A DNA stretch of 64,000 nt from Pseudobacteroides cellulosolvens ATCC 35603 = DSM 2933 (lineage in GTDB: Bacteria > Bacillota > Clostridia > Acetivibrionales > DSM-2933), in contig NZ_LGTC01000001.1 in NCBI RefSeq assembly GCF_001262605.1, positions 2,275,501 through 2,339,500 on the forward strand, in the 5' to 3' direction. The first letter of the stretch is position 1, and every line of letters starts with the position of its first letter. The translations under genes were made by a program, and so were the position numbers. This document shows, in pieces, positions 8,723-17,914 of this stretch. The notes beneath the pieces were generated by a model. It was not told where the DNA came from and made no database searches. It saw only the letters and a program-made list of their open reading frames with translations.

Positions 8723-11512
8723 CTATAGAACAGAGCAGCATCTTTCACAAAGAGTCGGATGATTTCCATTTTTGCCTACGCTTTCACTTTGCATCCAGCA
8801 CCTTTCACATTTTTCACCTTCAGCCGGAACAACCACAACCGAAATTCCATCCATATTTTCCCCTTTTTGTGCACTAGAAGGGGCTTCATCGGCTTTTTTA
8901 AGCTCGAAGCCTGATGTAATAAATATTGTTGACAGCTGATCCTCAATGCTTTTTATAAATCCGTATACCTTTTCATCTGCATAAACTACAACCTTTGCAT
9001 TTAATGAAAGACCGATCGTTTTCTCAGCCCTTGCTATTTCAAGTGCTTTAGATACATCAGATCTAAGGTCTAATATTTTACTCCACTTCTCTTCCAGCTT
9101 GCTGTCAAGATATTTTTCATTAACTACAGGCCAATTGTTAAGCTGTATGCTTTCATTATCATCAGCTGCTCTATGGGGCAGGTACTGCCATATTTCTTCA
9201 GACGTAAATGCCAATACTGGAGCCAGCATTCTGACTAATGAATCAAGTATCTCATACATTACGCTCTGTGCAGCCCTTCTATCTTTTGAATCTGCTTTTG
9301 ATGTATACAGCCTGTCTTTTATAATATCAAGATAGAAATTACTCATATCAACAACACAGAAGTTATGGATGGCATGGAACATCATATGGAATTCATAGGA
9401 GCCATAAGCTTCATCAACCTTCTTTATAAGCTGTGAAAGCTTCATAAGTGCCCACCTGTCAAGCTCTCCCAAATCCTCATATTTTACCATATCATTATCA
9501 GGATTAAAATCATATATGTTACCTAATATATACCTGCTGGTATTTCTGATTTTCCTGTAAACTTCCGAAAGCTGCTTTAATAATTCCTTGGAGATCCTTA
9601 TGTCTGTTTTATAATCTGAAGATGCAACCCAGAGTCTTAGAATATCAGCTCCGTACTCTTTTATAACATCCTCCGGGTCTATGCCGTTTCCTAACGATTT
9701 TGACATTTTCCTTCCCTGTCCATCAACAACATAACCATGGGTAAGAACTGTCTTAAATGGTGCCTCTCCCCTTGTAGCAACAGATGTCAAAAGGGATGAC
9801 TGGAACCATCCTCTGTGTTGGTCACTTCCTTCAAGATACATGTCTGCAGGCCACCTTAAGTCGTCTCTTGTTTCAAGAACTGCTGCATGGCTTGAACCGG
9901 AATCAAACCATACGTCCATAATATCGTTTTCCTTTTCAAACTCTCCACAGCCACATTTACATTTTGTGCCGGCTGGAAGTATATCTTTAGGGTCAACCTC
10001 ATACCATGAGTCGGAGCCCTTTTCTCTAAATAGTGAAGCAACTGCAGCAATTGACTCATCATTTATAAGCTCATGGCCGCAATCCTTACAGTAGAATATA
10101 GGTATGGGAACGCCCCAGATTCTCTGTCTGGAGATACACCAGTCTCCTCTATCCCTAACCATATTGGTTATTCTCTCTTCTCCCCATTCAGGAATCCATC
10201 TTACACCCTTTATTTTTTCCAGTGCTTCATTTCTAAAACCTTCAACAGAAGCAAACCATTGCTCTGTAGCTCTGAATATTATTGGATCCTTACATCTCCA
10301 ACAATGTGGATATTGATGAACAATCTTCTCTGATGCAAGAAGGAGATTTAAACCTTTAAGTTCTTCTAAAATCGCCGCATTGGATTTTTCATAGTAAAGG
10401 CCTTTAAATTTACCTGCTTCTGAAGTCAAATGACCCTTGTCATCAACAGGTACTATAACAGGTATCTTGTATTTCTGACATACCTGGAAGTCCTCGGCAC
10501 CATGTCCTGGAGCAGTATGAACGCAGCCTGTACCAGCTTCTAACGTTACATGGTCTCCTAATATAACAATTGAGTCTCTATCAAGGAAAGGATGTGAACA
10601 CAGAATCCCTTCAACGTCACTTCCCATAAGCTTTGTTGCGATTTCATAATTTTCTATCCCGGCAGCCTTCATTACGTTTTCAACAAGATCTACTGCCATT
10701 ACATAATATTCATTTCCAACCTTAACAAGTCCATACTCAAAATCAGCATTTAAACAGATGGCCAAATTGCCTGGCAATGTCCACGTTGTGGTTGTCCATA
10801 TGACAAAGTATACATTTTCTTTAGTCCCAATAGCATTTTTTATAATACCTTTATCGTCTTTTACAGGAAACTTTACATAAATGGAAACCGTAGTATCCTC
10901 AGCATACTCGATCTCAGCTTCTGCTAATGCGGTCTCACAGTCAGGACACCAATATACCGGTCTTAATCCCTTATATATATATCCTTTTTTGGCCATTTCA
11001 CCAAAAACCTCGATCTGCTTGGCTTCAAACTCAGGATTTAAAGTAACATATGGGTTTTCCCAATCAGCCCTGACACCCAATCTTTTAAATGCATTTCTCT
11101 GTAAATCCAGATACTTTAATGCAAATCCCTTACATGCCTGCCTGAATTTAACCGGCCCAACCTCGTGCCTCTTAAGGCCTAATTCTTTAATTGCCCTCTG
11201 TTCAATCGGAAGGCCATGAGTATCCCAACCAGGAACAAATGGTGTCTCGTAACCGGACATACTATAATATTTTACAACTATATCCTTTAATATCTTGTTC
11301 AAAGATGTTCCTAAATGTATTCCTCCATTTGCATAAGGAGGTCCATCGTGAAGAATAAACTTAGGCTTTCCTGCATTTTTTTTCAACTGCTTATTATAAA
11401 TGTCCATCTCTTCCCACTTTTTCAACATATCAGGTTCTTTCTGGGGAAGATTTGCCCTCATAGAAAAATCGGTTTGTGGTAGATTTAGTGTTTTTCCATA
11501 GTCAACTGACAT
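8723..11512 (-). CDS. ileS: isoleucyl-tRNA synthetase
   Basis: A 929-residue class I aminoacyl-tRNA synthetase. The HIGH-type motif is in GPPYANGGIHLGTSLNK (about 57-73) and the KMSKS motif in GRKMSKSLGNGIDPE (about 600). The editing domain includes GTGCVHTAPGHG. The C-terminus carries the zinc-binding CERCW...CERC typical of the bacterial type. A T-box leader precedes the gene, so expression should rise when uncharged tRNA-Ile accumulates. It heads an ileS-aroB unit. Nothing looks damaged in its long frame. Confidence 0.98.
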   Translation of the reverse strand: MSVDYGKTLNLPQTDFSMRANLPQKEPDMLKKWEEMDIYNKQLKKNAGKPKFILHDGPPYANGGIHLGTSLNKILKDIVVKYYSMSGYETPFVPGWDTHGLPIEQRAIKELGLKRHEVGPVKFRQACKGFALKYLDLQRNAFKRLGVRADWENPYVTLNPEFEAKQIEVFGEMAKKGYIYKGLRPVYWCPDCETALAEAEIEYAEDTTVSIYVKFPVKDDKGIIKNAIGTKENVYFVIWTTTTWTLPGNLAICLNADFEYGLVKVGNEYYVMAVDLVENVMKAAGIENYEIATKLMGSDVEGILCSHPFLDRDSIVILGDHVTLEAGTGCVHTAPGHGAEDFQVCQKYKIPVIVPVDDKGHLTSEAGKFKGLYYEKSNAAILEELKGLNLLLASEKIVHQYPHCWRCKDPIIFRATEQWFASVEGFRNEALEKIKGVRWIPEWGEERITNMVRDRGDWCISRQRIWGVPIPIFYCKDCGHELINDESIAAVASLFREKGSDSWYEVDPKDILPAGTKCKCGCGEFEKENDIMDVWFDSGSSHAAVLETRDDLRWPADMYLEGSDQHRGWFQSSLLTSVATRGEAPFKTVLTHGYVVDGQGRKMSKSLGNGIDPEDVIKEYGADILRLWVASSDYKTDIRISKELLKQLSEVYRKIRNTSRYILGNIYDFNPDNDMVKYEDLGELDRWALMKLSQLIKKVDEAYGSYEFHMMFHAIHNFCVVDMSNFYLDIIKDRLYTSKADSKDRRAAQSVMYEILDSLVRMLAPVLAFTSEEIWQYLPHRAADDNESIQLNNWPVVNEKYLDSKLEEKWSKILDLRSDVSKALEIARAEKTIGLSLNAKVVVYADEKVYGFIKSIEDQLSTIFITSGFELKKADEAPSSAQKGENMDGISVVVVPAEGEKCERCWMQSESVGKNGNHPTLCERCCSVL

Positions 11513-11565
11513 ACGAACTCGCCTCCAATATATTTTAGGTATAAAAAATAATTAACTAGTCAAAG

Positions 11566-11637
11566 AGGCATTTCAAAAAGCTGAATTAATGACCTTATAC
11601 AAAAAATACTTGAATAATGTATTTTTTGAAATGCCCT
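11566..11637. repeat. GGCATTTCAAAAA hairpin between the T-box terminator and ileS
   Basis: GGCATTTCAAAAA (11567-11579) pairs perfectly with its complement at 11623-11635. It lies in the ileS leader after the T-box terminator. Arms and size resemble the hairpin at 17604-17679, suggesting a small repeat family rather than a leader-specific structure. Confidence 0.65.
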
Positions 11638-11644
11638 TAAACAA

Positions 11645-11915
11645 TTATAAAACCCTCTCAATCCTTATAAGGGACGAGAGGGTAATTTACTCACGCGGTT
11701 CCACCCAAATTATCACCATACAAAATAAAATATAGTAATCACTTGTTAAATAACGGCTTTAACCGGCACTCCTTACTTACTTTAAGATTTTAACGTTTCA
11801 GGATGCAACTCATGGATGATTTTCAAAAGTTAACCCTGCAGACTCCCACCAAACTCTGCTCTCTTTGAAGGTATGGCTTCCTACTCTTTCCAATCATAGT
11901 CTTTAAAAAGTATTT
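11645..11915 (-). promoter_or_regulatory. T-box leader of ileS (isoleucine tRNA-responsive)
   Basis: On the minus strand the invariant T-box sequence GGGTGGAACCGCG occurs at 11694-11706. It is followed by a terminator hairpin whose arms ACCCTCTC and GAGAGGGT (11652-11659, 11676-11683) lead into TTTTAT. Upstream is a long structured Stem I region with an AGAGAGC bulge and a candidate ATC (Ile) specifier in AAAATCATCCATGAG. The position directly before ileS fits tRNA-Ile sensing: uncharged tRNA pairs its 3' end with TGGAA and prevents termination. The exact specifier loop was assigned by eye. Confidence 0.93.
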
Positions 11916-11921
11916 TTTTGT

Positions 11922-11951
11922 ATTATACATCCTATCATCGTTAGATGTCAA
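11922..11951 (-). promoter_or_regulatory. sigma-A promoter of the T-box/ileS transcript
   Basis: On the minus strand TTGACA (11946-11951), an 18-base spacer and TATAAT (11922-11927) match both consensus hexamers. The -35 overlaps the last codon and stop of divIVA, so ileS is transcribed independently of the division cluster. Confidence 0.85.
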
Positions 11952-12415
11952 GAAATTTCATCTTCAAGCTCAACGGAATGCTTCAACATTTCCATTTGTG
12001 ACTGAAGCATGGCCTCAGCTTTACTTTTATAAACCTGGAGCTTCTTTCTTGTTTCTTCATATTCATATCTTATGCGAATAACCTGCTCATTGGCACCTTC
12101 TAAAAGCTTTTGAGCTTTAAGCTCCGCTTCCTTATATATATTCTCAGCCTTAGAATATGCGTTTCTCTTTATTTCCTCCGCAGTCTGCTGTGCTATAAGA
12201 AGTGTGCTTTGCAATGACTCTTCTATTCTCTTATAGTGCAGCATACCCTCATTTAAAACATTGAGCTTGTCTTTAAGTTCCATATTTTCATGTATTAGAC
12301 TGCTATAATCCTCAATAATCTTGTCAAAAGTTTCATCAACTTCAAGCTCATTATAACCCCTTACCAAGCTTTTACCAAAGGAAATATTCTTTAGTTCATT
12401 TGGAGTATAATTCAT
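11948..12415 (-). CDS. divIVA: DivIVA-domain protein
   Basis: 155 residues. An N-terminal DivIVA lipid-binding domain (PNELKNISFGKSLVRGYNELEVDETFDKI, interrupted here for brevity at about 5-35) precedes a long coiled coil rich in Glu, Lys and Ala. DivIVA proteins bind negatively curved membrane at poles and septa and recruit division or sporulation factors. It is the last gene of the ylm cluster, 15 bases after ylmH, which is the usual gene order in Firmicutes. GGAGG precedes the ATG with 10-base spacing. The protein is shorter than Bacillus DivIVA at the C-terminus but within the clostridial range. Confidence 0.9.
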   Translation of the reverse strand: MNYTPNELKNISFGKSLVRGYNELEVDETFDKIIEDYSSLIHENMELKDKLNVLNEGMLHYKRIEESLQSTLLIAQQTAEEIKRNAYSKAENIYKEAELKAQKLLEGANEQVIRIRYEYEETRKKLQVYKSKAEAMLQSQMEMLKHSVELEDEIS

Positions 12416-12430
12416 CCCGCAATAACCTCC

Positions 12431-13225
12431 TTATAAATACTTTAGCAGGGTAATACTTATCCTTCCTTTTTTTGTAATAGCACCAACTTTGTCAACAATC
12501 AATCTTCCCTTGCCTCTTATGGATATGGTATCGCCTTCACTTACCTGCTTAGTAAGACTGGTAGTTTTTTCCCAGTTTAATGAAACCTTGTCGCCTTTGA
12601 TAAATTCTCCGATTTTGCTTCTTGAGATACCAAAGCCTGAGCTAGCTATACAGTCAAGCCTTAATGAGGCTACCGATGCTTTGATCTCACGGAAGCTTGG
12701 GCCCTGGTGCTGGATTTCCCCAACATCTGTCAAAGTCACTTCCACATTTGCATTACCAACTTTTAAGAGATTGTATTCCAAGTACTCTGCTATTTCGCCG
12801 ATAACAATTATCCTGCAAATATCATCTTCCAATAAAATATCTCCAATTTTTTCTCTTTTAATACCTAATCCCATCAATGAACCTAAAAAATCACGATGAG
12901 TAAGTGTTATGCGGCTTTTTGTTTTAACCTCAATAATTTTTAACGGGTATTTGAAGCTATGAAAATCTGAAAGAGACATGCCTTGCGGGCAGAAAATGGC
13001 AATCTCCCGTTCTGCCGCAGCGTATCCACCATAAAAGACACAATTGACTTCTAAACTAGATGCAATTGACTTTTTGATAATATTAGACTGGTATGGATCC
13101 AAAAAATCCGTACTTATTATACAATGGGAATTTTGAGCCTTTAAGGCTTTATCAATTATCTTTGAAACGAATATTTTATCATCAATTCCTGTAATTCTCT
13201 TTAAAATTGCTTCTCTGTTTATCAT
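12431..13225 (-). CDS. YlmH-family RNA-binding protein with S4 domain
   Basis: 264 residues with the YlmH arrangement: an N-terminal domain (residues 1-170), including DPYQSNIIKKSIASS and GGYAAAEREIAIF, and a C-terminal S4 RNA-binding domain (about 183-245) containing LRLDCIASSGFGISRSKIGEFI and KVSLNWEKT. In Bacillus, YlmH is linked to cell division by location and to ribosome function by its S4 domain. It sits between yggT (3-base gap) and divIVA. The exact substrate RNA is not evident from the sequence. Confidence 0.9.
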   Translation of the reverse strand: MINREAILKRITGIDDKIFVSKIIDKALKAQNSHCIISTDFLDPYQSNIIKKSIASSLEVNCVFYGGYAAAEREIAIFCPQGMSLSDFHSFKYPLKIIEVKTKSRITLTHRDFLGSLMGLGIKREKIGDILLEDDICRIIVIGEIAEYLEYNLLKVGNANVEVTLTDVGEIQHQGPSFREIKASVASLRLDCIASSGFGISRSKIGEFIKGDKVSLNWEKTTSLTKQVSEGDTISIRGKGRLIVDKVGAITKKGRISITLLKYL

Positions 13226-13228
13226 AGA

Positions 13229-13531
13229 TTATAATATCGAAGAAATTGCCTGTACTCCGAATATGGAAGATACAGCTGAAGCTACCACCCATATTAATAC
13301 AATAGCAATAATAGGGGATACATCAAGCATTGAATTTCTCCCCCATTCAGTCCTTCCTAAAAATGTTCTTATTGGAGCCAAAACCGGCTCTGTGATCTGA
13401 TATAATATATTAATAAACTGGTTATCCTGCCCAATAGGCAAAAATGAAAGCAAAGCCCTCAAAATAACTGCATACTTTACAATCTGCAGAACAACTAAAA
13501 TTGCCAATCCAATAATATTAAACACCTGCAT
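13229..13531 (-). CDS. YggT-family (YlmG) membrane protein
   Basis: 100 residues with two membrane segments (about 6-28 and 72-95) separated by the family motif LPIGQDNQFINILYQITEP and LAPIRTFLG. YlmG/YggT proteins are small inner membrane proteins linked to division-site or nucleoid organisation in other bacteria. It is located between sepF (12-base gap) and ylmH, the standard cluster order. The molecular role is not settled for the family. Confidence 0.9.
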   Translation of the reverse strand: MQVFNIIGLAILVVLQIVKYAVILRALLSFLPIGQDNQFINILYQITEPVLAPIRTFLGRTEWGRNSMLDVSPIIAIVLIWVVASAVSSIFGVQAISSIL

Positions 13532-13543
13532 TACATGCCTCCA

Positions 13544-14002
13544 TTATTTTGCCCAGGGAAACACACCTTTATTTCTAAGCTCTTCTTTAAAATCAGCCAT
13601 AATGTCTACATTATTAGGTGCAATAATAAAGATATTTGTAGATACCCTTTGTATGCTTCCATCTAAAGCATATACAGCACCGCTTAAGAAATCCACAACC
13701 CTGCGTGCACTTTCCTTCTCAAGGCCTTCCAAGTTTACAACTATAGGCTTTTTATTTTTAAGATGATCGCCTATGTTCTGAGCATCTTCAAAGTTTTCAG
13801 GCTGCATAACAACCAGCTTGTACTGTGATGCAGAATGAATGTTTACAACTTTGTTTTGTTGAGACTTCTTGTTGGAATTAAAAAATTGCGGCTGTACAAT
13901 CTCTTCCCTTTCAATTTGAACTTCCTTTTCGTCAACTAGTTCGTCTTCCTCTTCAGCTTCCCAGCCAACAAAATTAAGAACTTTGTTTAACAATTTAGCC
14001 AT
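13544..14002 (-). CDS. sepF: cell division protein SepF
   Basis: SepF tethers FtsZ filaments to the membrane and stabilises the Z ring. An N-terminal amphipathic helix (MAKLLNKVLNFVGW) would bind lipid, an acidic linker follows, and the C-terminal domain (about 60-150) shows the conserved VVNLEGLEKESARRVVDFL and GSIQRVSTNIFIIAP core. I placed the start at 14002 because AGGAGG lies eight bases before this ATG; a longer frame from 14026 would add eight residues that lie over the ribosome site. Two short repeats occupy the gap to yggS. Confidence 0.95.
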   Translation of the reverse strand: MAKLLNKVLNFVGWEAEEEDELVDEKEVQIEREEIVQPQFFNSNKKSQQNKVVNIHSASQYKLVVMQPENFEDAQNIGDHLKNKKPIVVNLEGLEKESARRVVDFLSGAVYALDGSIQRVSTNIFIIAPNNVDIMADFKEELRNKGVFPWAK

Positions 14003-14046
14003 GGTATTTTCCTCCTGTTTTATCATTAGTAATTATATAAAAAGTA

Positions 14047-14092
14047 ATTATATAAAAATCAATTAACTTTTTACATTTGTCTATCGCAAATA
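14047..14092. repeat. repeat B copy in the yggS-sepF gap
   Basis: A segment running from ATTATATAAAAATCAATTAA to ACATTTGTCTATCGCAAATA is nearly identical, in inverted orientation, to 44823-44867 between aroQ and pepP. Next to it AGTAATTATATAAAA is present twice in tandem (about 14029-14058). Confidence 0.75.
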
Positions 14093-14114
14093 CAGTTTAA
14101 TCGTCTTCATTTGC

Positions 14115-14193
14115 ATTATAAAAATGAATTTTTCGAAACTTAACACATCATCAACCGCATAGAAAGCGGAAGTAATTTTTCATACATGCTTTA
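14115..14193. repeat. degenerate copy of the palindromic repeat family
   Basis: The right half (AAAGCGGAAGTAATTTTTCA and ACATGCTTTA, from about 14163) closely matches the copy at 42213-42327. The central TTAACACATCATCAACCGC is also recognisable, while the left arm is degraded. It lies within the division operon, between yggS and sepF. Confidence 0.65.
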
Positions 14194-14205
14194 AAACATG
14201 CAAAA

Positions 14206-14904
14206 TTATCTTTTACCAAAAATAGCAGTACCAATTCGAACTATATTTGCACCTTCTTCAATAGCTGCTTCGAAATCGTTACTCATGCCCATAGATAAAA
14301 GCTTCATATCTATATTATCAATATTTTCCTCCCGTATGTCAACAAATATTTTATATAATTGTTTGAAAACTGGTCTTACAGCCTCAATGTTTTGGAGAAA
14401 TGGAGCTATTGTCATGAGTCCTTTTACCTTTACAGCATCGAATTTATTGATGGTTTTTAGAAAACCTTTCACTTCATGGAGAGACAACCCAAATTTGCTG
14501 TCCTCTTCAGCAACGTTGACCTGAACAAGAATATCCATTACTCTACCTGTCTTTTCAGCCTTTTTTTGTATCTCCTGCACCAGCTCCAAACGATCAACAG
14601 AGTGAATAAGATTTACCTTGTCAATTATATACTTAACTTTATTTGTTTGTAAATGTCCAATCATATCCCATTTACAATCCCTATTAACATTATCGTACTT
14701 TTCGCACAATTCCTGAACCCTATTTTCACCTAAAATATTAAGTCCTTTATCAATTGCACAATTTATTTTTTCTATTCCAACTGTTTTTGTTACTGCAATT
14801 ACTTTTATATCGTCAACATTCCTTCCTGATCTTTGTGCTGCCAAAGCTGCCCTTCTTTTAACCTCTTCAATATTTCTTTTTATATAGTCAAATTCATCTG
14901 TCAT
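14206..14904 (-). CDS. YggS-family pyridoxal 5'-phosphate homeostasis protein
   Basis: 232 residues, a TIM-barrel PLP-binding protein of the YggS/PLPBP family, with the cofactor lysine in VIAVTKT (Lys40) and family motifs GENRVQEL, WDMIGHLQTNKVK and LSMGMSNDFEAAI. It balances free PLP and amino acid pools and has no known catalytic activity. Its start overlaps the end of the HlyD-like gene by four bases, so they are coupled. Presence in the ylm/sepF cluster is a conserved feature (ylmE position). Confidence 0.94.
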   Translation of the reverse strand: MTDEFDYIKRNIEEVKRRAALAAQRSGRNVDDIKVIAVTKTVGIEKINCAIDKGLNILGENRVQELCEKYDNVNRDCKWDMIGHLQTNKVKYIIDKVNLIHSVDRLELVQEIQKKAEKTGRVMDILVQVNVAEEDSKFGLSLHEVKGFLKTINKFDAVKVKGLMTIAPFLQNIEAVRPVFKQLYKIFVDIREENIDNIDMKLLSMGMSNDFEAAIEEGANIVRIGTAIFGKR

Positions 14905-16157
14905 TTTATTATCAGCTGCCCTTCTTTAATATTACTTGGATTTATGACATAAGTATCATAAAGACTGACTATTTCCTTCTTATCAATACCGGTTATTATC
15001 GCAAATTCCCCATTTCTGCCAACAATCTCAACATTCCTGATTGTTGCATCATTAGCCTTTACAAGTACAATTCTTCCTTTCTTACCATCCGGACTGATAT
15101 CAAAAAGACTTTTGTAAGAAACTTCAAGACCTTCATATGAATTTTTAATAACATCGATATTTATTTTTCTTAGGAATGTAGTCTCACTAAGTGCTTTGTC
15201 CGTCTTAAATATTACGGCACACTTATTTCCATCAGCACCTGAAATACTTATAGGAACAGCATTAACAATCTTATTGATATCATTTATTCTTACATTCACA
15301 TTTTTACCTAATTTTAACATATCTGCATTTGTCTTGTCCATAACAACAGCTATATAAATATAAATACCCTTAATAATTTTTGCAAAAGGCTTATTTACCT
15401 GCACATTTCCAATATTTACTGCAGGTTTTATATCTTTTTTAGCGAGCTCTATAATATCATTAACTTTTATACTGCTTATTCCCATTGGATTAAGCGTTCG
15501 CTCCATCCCATCAACATTATAGGAAATTATACCCGGTGAGTTAGCATATATTTGTTTGGTCCCGCTATTAATTAGTGCCTGCAAATTATTTCTCTGAAGC
15601 TTCAATGCATCTATCTGGCTGTCGGAAGTACCCAAGCTGCTTAAAATTTCCGCCTTTTTATGGATAATAGAGTCAATTTCATCTCTGACATCATTCAATT
15701 TTTCAAAATTACTTTCGTTGCATGCCATAGCTATAGAAACAACTTTTTCAGAGATATTGCCGTCAAGTTTTATAAGGTCCTGAGAAAAAAGACCCTGTTT
15801 CTCACTCTTATCCTTTTTTAATTTAAGAATATCAGAGTCAAGCTTCGAAAGCCTCTCCAAATCTTTTGCTGATGTATCTTTCAATACTGTAGCAATTTTA
15901 TATTTTACAGGGATTTTCTCCCCCTCCCCGACCTCCGGTATATATTTACCTTCAAAAGGAGATTCTATAGGCTCTTCATCCCTTATTATAAAGCCATCCA
16001 GGTTAATAGAATCCTCGATGGCACCTGACCTTATAATATCTGTAGCAATATCCTTACCGTAAATCCAATGAAACAATGATGGAATATACATCAGCAAGAA
16101 CAAAACAATCATAAGAACACCAAGTTTTATACCTTTATTTTTATTTCCTTCTTGCAT
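14901..16157 (-). CDS. HlyD-family membrane-anchored protein of the ylm cluster
   Basis: 418 residues. A single membrane segment at about 11-30 (GVLMIVLFLLMYIPSLF) leaves the rest outside the cytoplasm. A helical hairpin (about 95-190) and flanking beta-rich lipoyl/barrel-like segments resemble HlyD/membrane-fusion adaptors, although no matching ABC or MFS partner is beside it. In clostridia a protein of this kind often precedes yggS-sepF, suggesting a role in the cell envelope at division. This is inference from context. It probably starts the operon. Confidence 0.75.
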   Translation of the reverse strand: MQEGNKNKGIKLGVLMIVLFLLMYIPSLFHWIYGKDIATDIIRSGAIEDSINLDGFIIRDEEPIESPFEGKYIPEVGEGEKIPVKYKIATVLKDTSAKDLERLSKLDSDILKLKKDKSEKQGLFSQDLIKLDGNISEKVVSIAMACNESNFEKLNDVRDEIDSIIHKKAEILSSLGTSDSQIDALKLQRNNLQALINSGTKQIYANSPGIISYNVDGMERTLNPMGISSIKVNDIIELAKKDIKPAVNIGNVQVNKPFAKIIKGIYIYIAVVMDKTNADMLKLGKNVNVRINDINKIVNAVPISISGADGNKCAVIFKTDKALSETTFLRKINIDVIKNSYEGLEVSYKSLFDISPDGKKGRIVLVKANDATIRNVEIVGRNGEFAIITGIDKKEIVSLYDTYVINPSNIKEGQLIIK

Positions 16158-16174
16158 AACTCACCTCCATTTAT

Positions 16175-16219
16175 ATGTTTTGAAATAATCATTTTACATT
16201 TTTAATTATTTCAAAACAT
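16175..16219. repeat. perfect 15-base inverted repeat upstream of the HlyD gene
   Basis: ATGTTTTGAAATAAT (16175-16189) and its exact complement (16205-16219) flank a 15-base loop, 18 bases before the HlyD start. It could be a terminator for the lyase gene or an operator; the sequence does not decide. Confidence 0.55.
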
Positions 16220-16266
16220 TTTCCTTGATTCATATGTTTCGAAAAAGCTTTATTAACGTATAAGCA

Positions 16267-17568
16267 CTATATCTTAACAATCCCCTGCTCAAGGAGTTTT
16301 TGGACTGCAATGGTAACCCCAAGCTTAACATGCTCATAAACAAGCCCACCCTGCATATATGCTATGTAAGGTTCCTTGATTGGGGCATCTGCACTCAATT
16401 CTATAGACGCACCCTGTATAAAAGTTCCGGCCGCCATGATAACGGGTGATTCATATCCCGGCATGTCCCATGGCTGTGGTGTCACGTAAGCGTCAACGGG
16501 TGAGCCTTTCTGAATACCTTGGCAAAATGCTATGAGGCTTTCCGCATTATTAAACCTGATTGCCTGGATTATGTCTCCCCTTTTTTCTTCAGGGCCCGGT
16601 GATGAAATAATACCAAGACGCCTCATAATTTCAGCACAGTATACTGCTCCTTTGAGACTCTCCGCAACTACATGGGGTGCCATGAAAAGCCCTTGGAATA
16701 AAAGCCTGTTATGCCCCAGAGTTGATCCCACATGCTTGCCAAGACCTGGACATGTAAGCCTGTAGGCCGCTTTTCTAACATATTCCTCTTTACCAACTAT
16801 ATATCCACCTGTAGGTGCCAATCCCCCGCCAGGATTCTTTATAAGTGAGCCTGCCGCTATATCTGCTCCTACTTCGATTGGCTCCTTTTCTTCTACAAAT
16901 TCGCCATAACAGTTATCCACCATAACTATTATATCACTCTTCAATTCCTTAATAAAGCTGATAACCCTTTCCATCTGATCAAGCTTAATTGAGCTTCGCC
17001 AACTATATCCCCTCGATCGTTGAATTAGAACCATCTTTGTCTTATCGGAAATCGCTTCCTTTATACCCTCTATATTAATATCTCCCTCAGGGAGCAATTC
17101 AACCTGTCTATATGTTATGCCGAATTCTTTAAGAGAACCGCCGCCTTCTCCCCTTATGCCAATAACCTCTTCCAAAGTATCATAGGGTTTTCCTGTGACA
17201 CTTAAAAGTTCATCGCCAGGCCTCAAATTTCCATACATACATAATGCAAGTGCCTGTGTTCCTGATACAATATTATGCCTTACAAGTGCATCCTCAGCCT
17301 TGAAAACGTCTGCATATACCGAGTCCAAGACTTCTCTTCCTCTGTCATCATACCCGTAACCGGTTGTTCCCCCAAAATGAGAATCGCTTACATTGTTTGA
17401 CTGCATAGCTTTAATAACCTTTAGCTGATTATATTCCCTGACTGATTCTATTGATTTAAATACTCTTTCAATTTCCTTTTCTGCCATATTTGATATTCTA
17501 AGAACACTCTCATCTATACCAAATTCACTCTTTAAGAACGCTTCAGATCTAAAACTCATCTTTTCCAC
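16267..17568 (-). CDS. methionine gamma-lyase family PLP-dependent protein (YnbB type)
   Basis: 433 residues of the Cys/Met-metabolism PLP fold, in the branch often annotated as aluminium resistance protein. Features include SGTQALALCMYGNLRPGD, VMVDNCYGEFVE for the cofactor-contacting Asp, and the likely PLP lysine in GSLIKNPGGG. Substrate specificity for this branch is poorly known; C-S lyase activity on methionine or a related thioether is the family expectation only. The start is a GTG at 17568 or ATG at 17559; neither has a clearly superior ribosome site. It is a stand-alone gene. Confidence 0.85.
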   Translation of the reverse strand: MEKMSFRSEAFLKSEFGIDESVLRISNMAEKEIERVFKSIESVREYNQLKVIKAMQSNNVSDSHFGGTTGYGYDDRGREVLDSVYADVFKAEDALVRHNIVSGTQALALCMYGNLRPGDELLSVTGKPYDTLEEVIGIRGEGGGSLKEFGITYRQVELLPEGDINIEGIKEAISDKTKMVLIQRSRGYSWRSSIKLDQMERVISFIKELKSDIIVMVDNCYGEFVEEKEPIEVGADIAAGSLIKNPGGGLAPTGGYIVGKEEYVRKAAYRLTCPGLGKHVGSTLGHNRLLFQGLFMAPHVVAESLKGAVYCAEIMRRLGIISSPGPEEKRGDIIQAIRFNNAESLIAFCQGIQKGSPVDAYVTPQPWDMPGYESPVIMAAGTFIQGASIELSADAPIKEPYIAYMQGGLVYEHVKLGVTIAVQKLLEQGIVKI

Positions 17569-17603
17569 TCTCTTTCATTTTAGTTGATTTCTAAAAAACA
17601 ACT

Positions 17604-17679
17604 GGTCAATTGGAGATTTCAAAAATATTGATTTTACTGTTCTCCATAAAAATTGACCAAGGTAATTTTTGAAATCTCC
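17604..17679. repeat. GGAGATTTCAAAAAT hairpin with interlocked second pairing
   Basis: GGAGATTTCAAAAAT (17612-17626) pairs perfectly with 17665-17679. A second pair, GGTCAAT (17604-17610) with ATTGACC (17652-17658), crosses the first, so both together would be pseudoknot-like. It resembles the hairpin at 11566-11637 and lies in the 17569-17914 divergent gap, which holds no gene. Confidence 0.6.
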
Positions 17680-17777
17680 TTAGTTCTTATTCATTTTATA
17701 CAAGAGCAAGGCCAATTTCAACCATAAAATTAACTATAAAATTAAATGTGATTGATTTAATACACCATTAACTTTAT

Positions 17778-17883
17778 AATTAGTAATAACTAAAATATAA
17801 CTTCCGCAACAAATTTGGCTTATGAGTTGACTTAACTTGTCAACACTCGTGATAAGCAAAAATAATATTTAGTTATTCCTTAA
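17778..17883. repeat. full copy of the palindromic repeat family
   Basis: The left arm TAGTAATAACTAAAATATAA and right arm ATAATATTTAGTTATTCCTT are near complements. The central stem TTGAC-TTAACTT-GTCAA is the best preserved in the window. The right end stops about 30 bases before the RluA start. Confidence 0.8.
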
Positions 17884-17914
17884 AAATGTGATTGGATTGA
17901 AAAGGTGATTTGAT

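Noticed and set aside
14029..14058. Tandem AGTAATTATATAAAA repeats as a replication or regulatory array
   Set aside because: There are only two copies of a low-complexity AT sequence.
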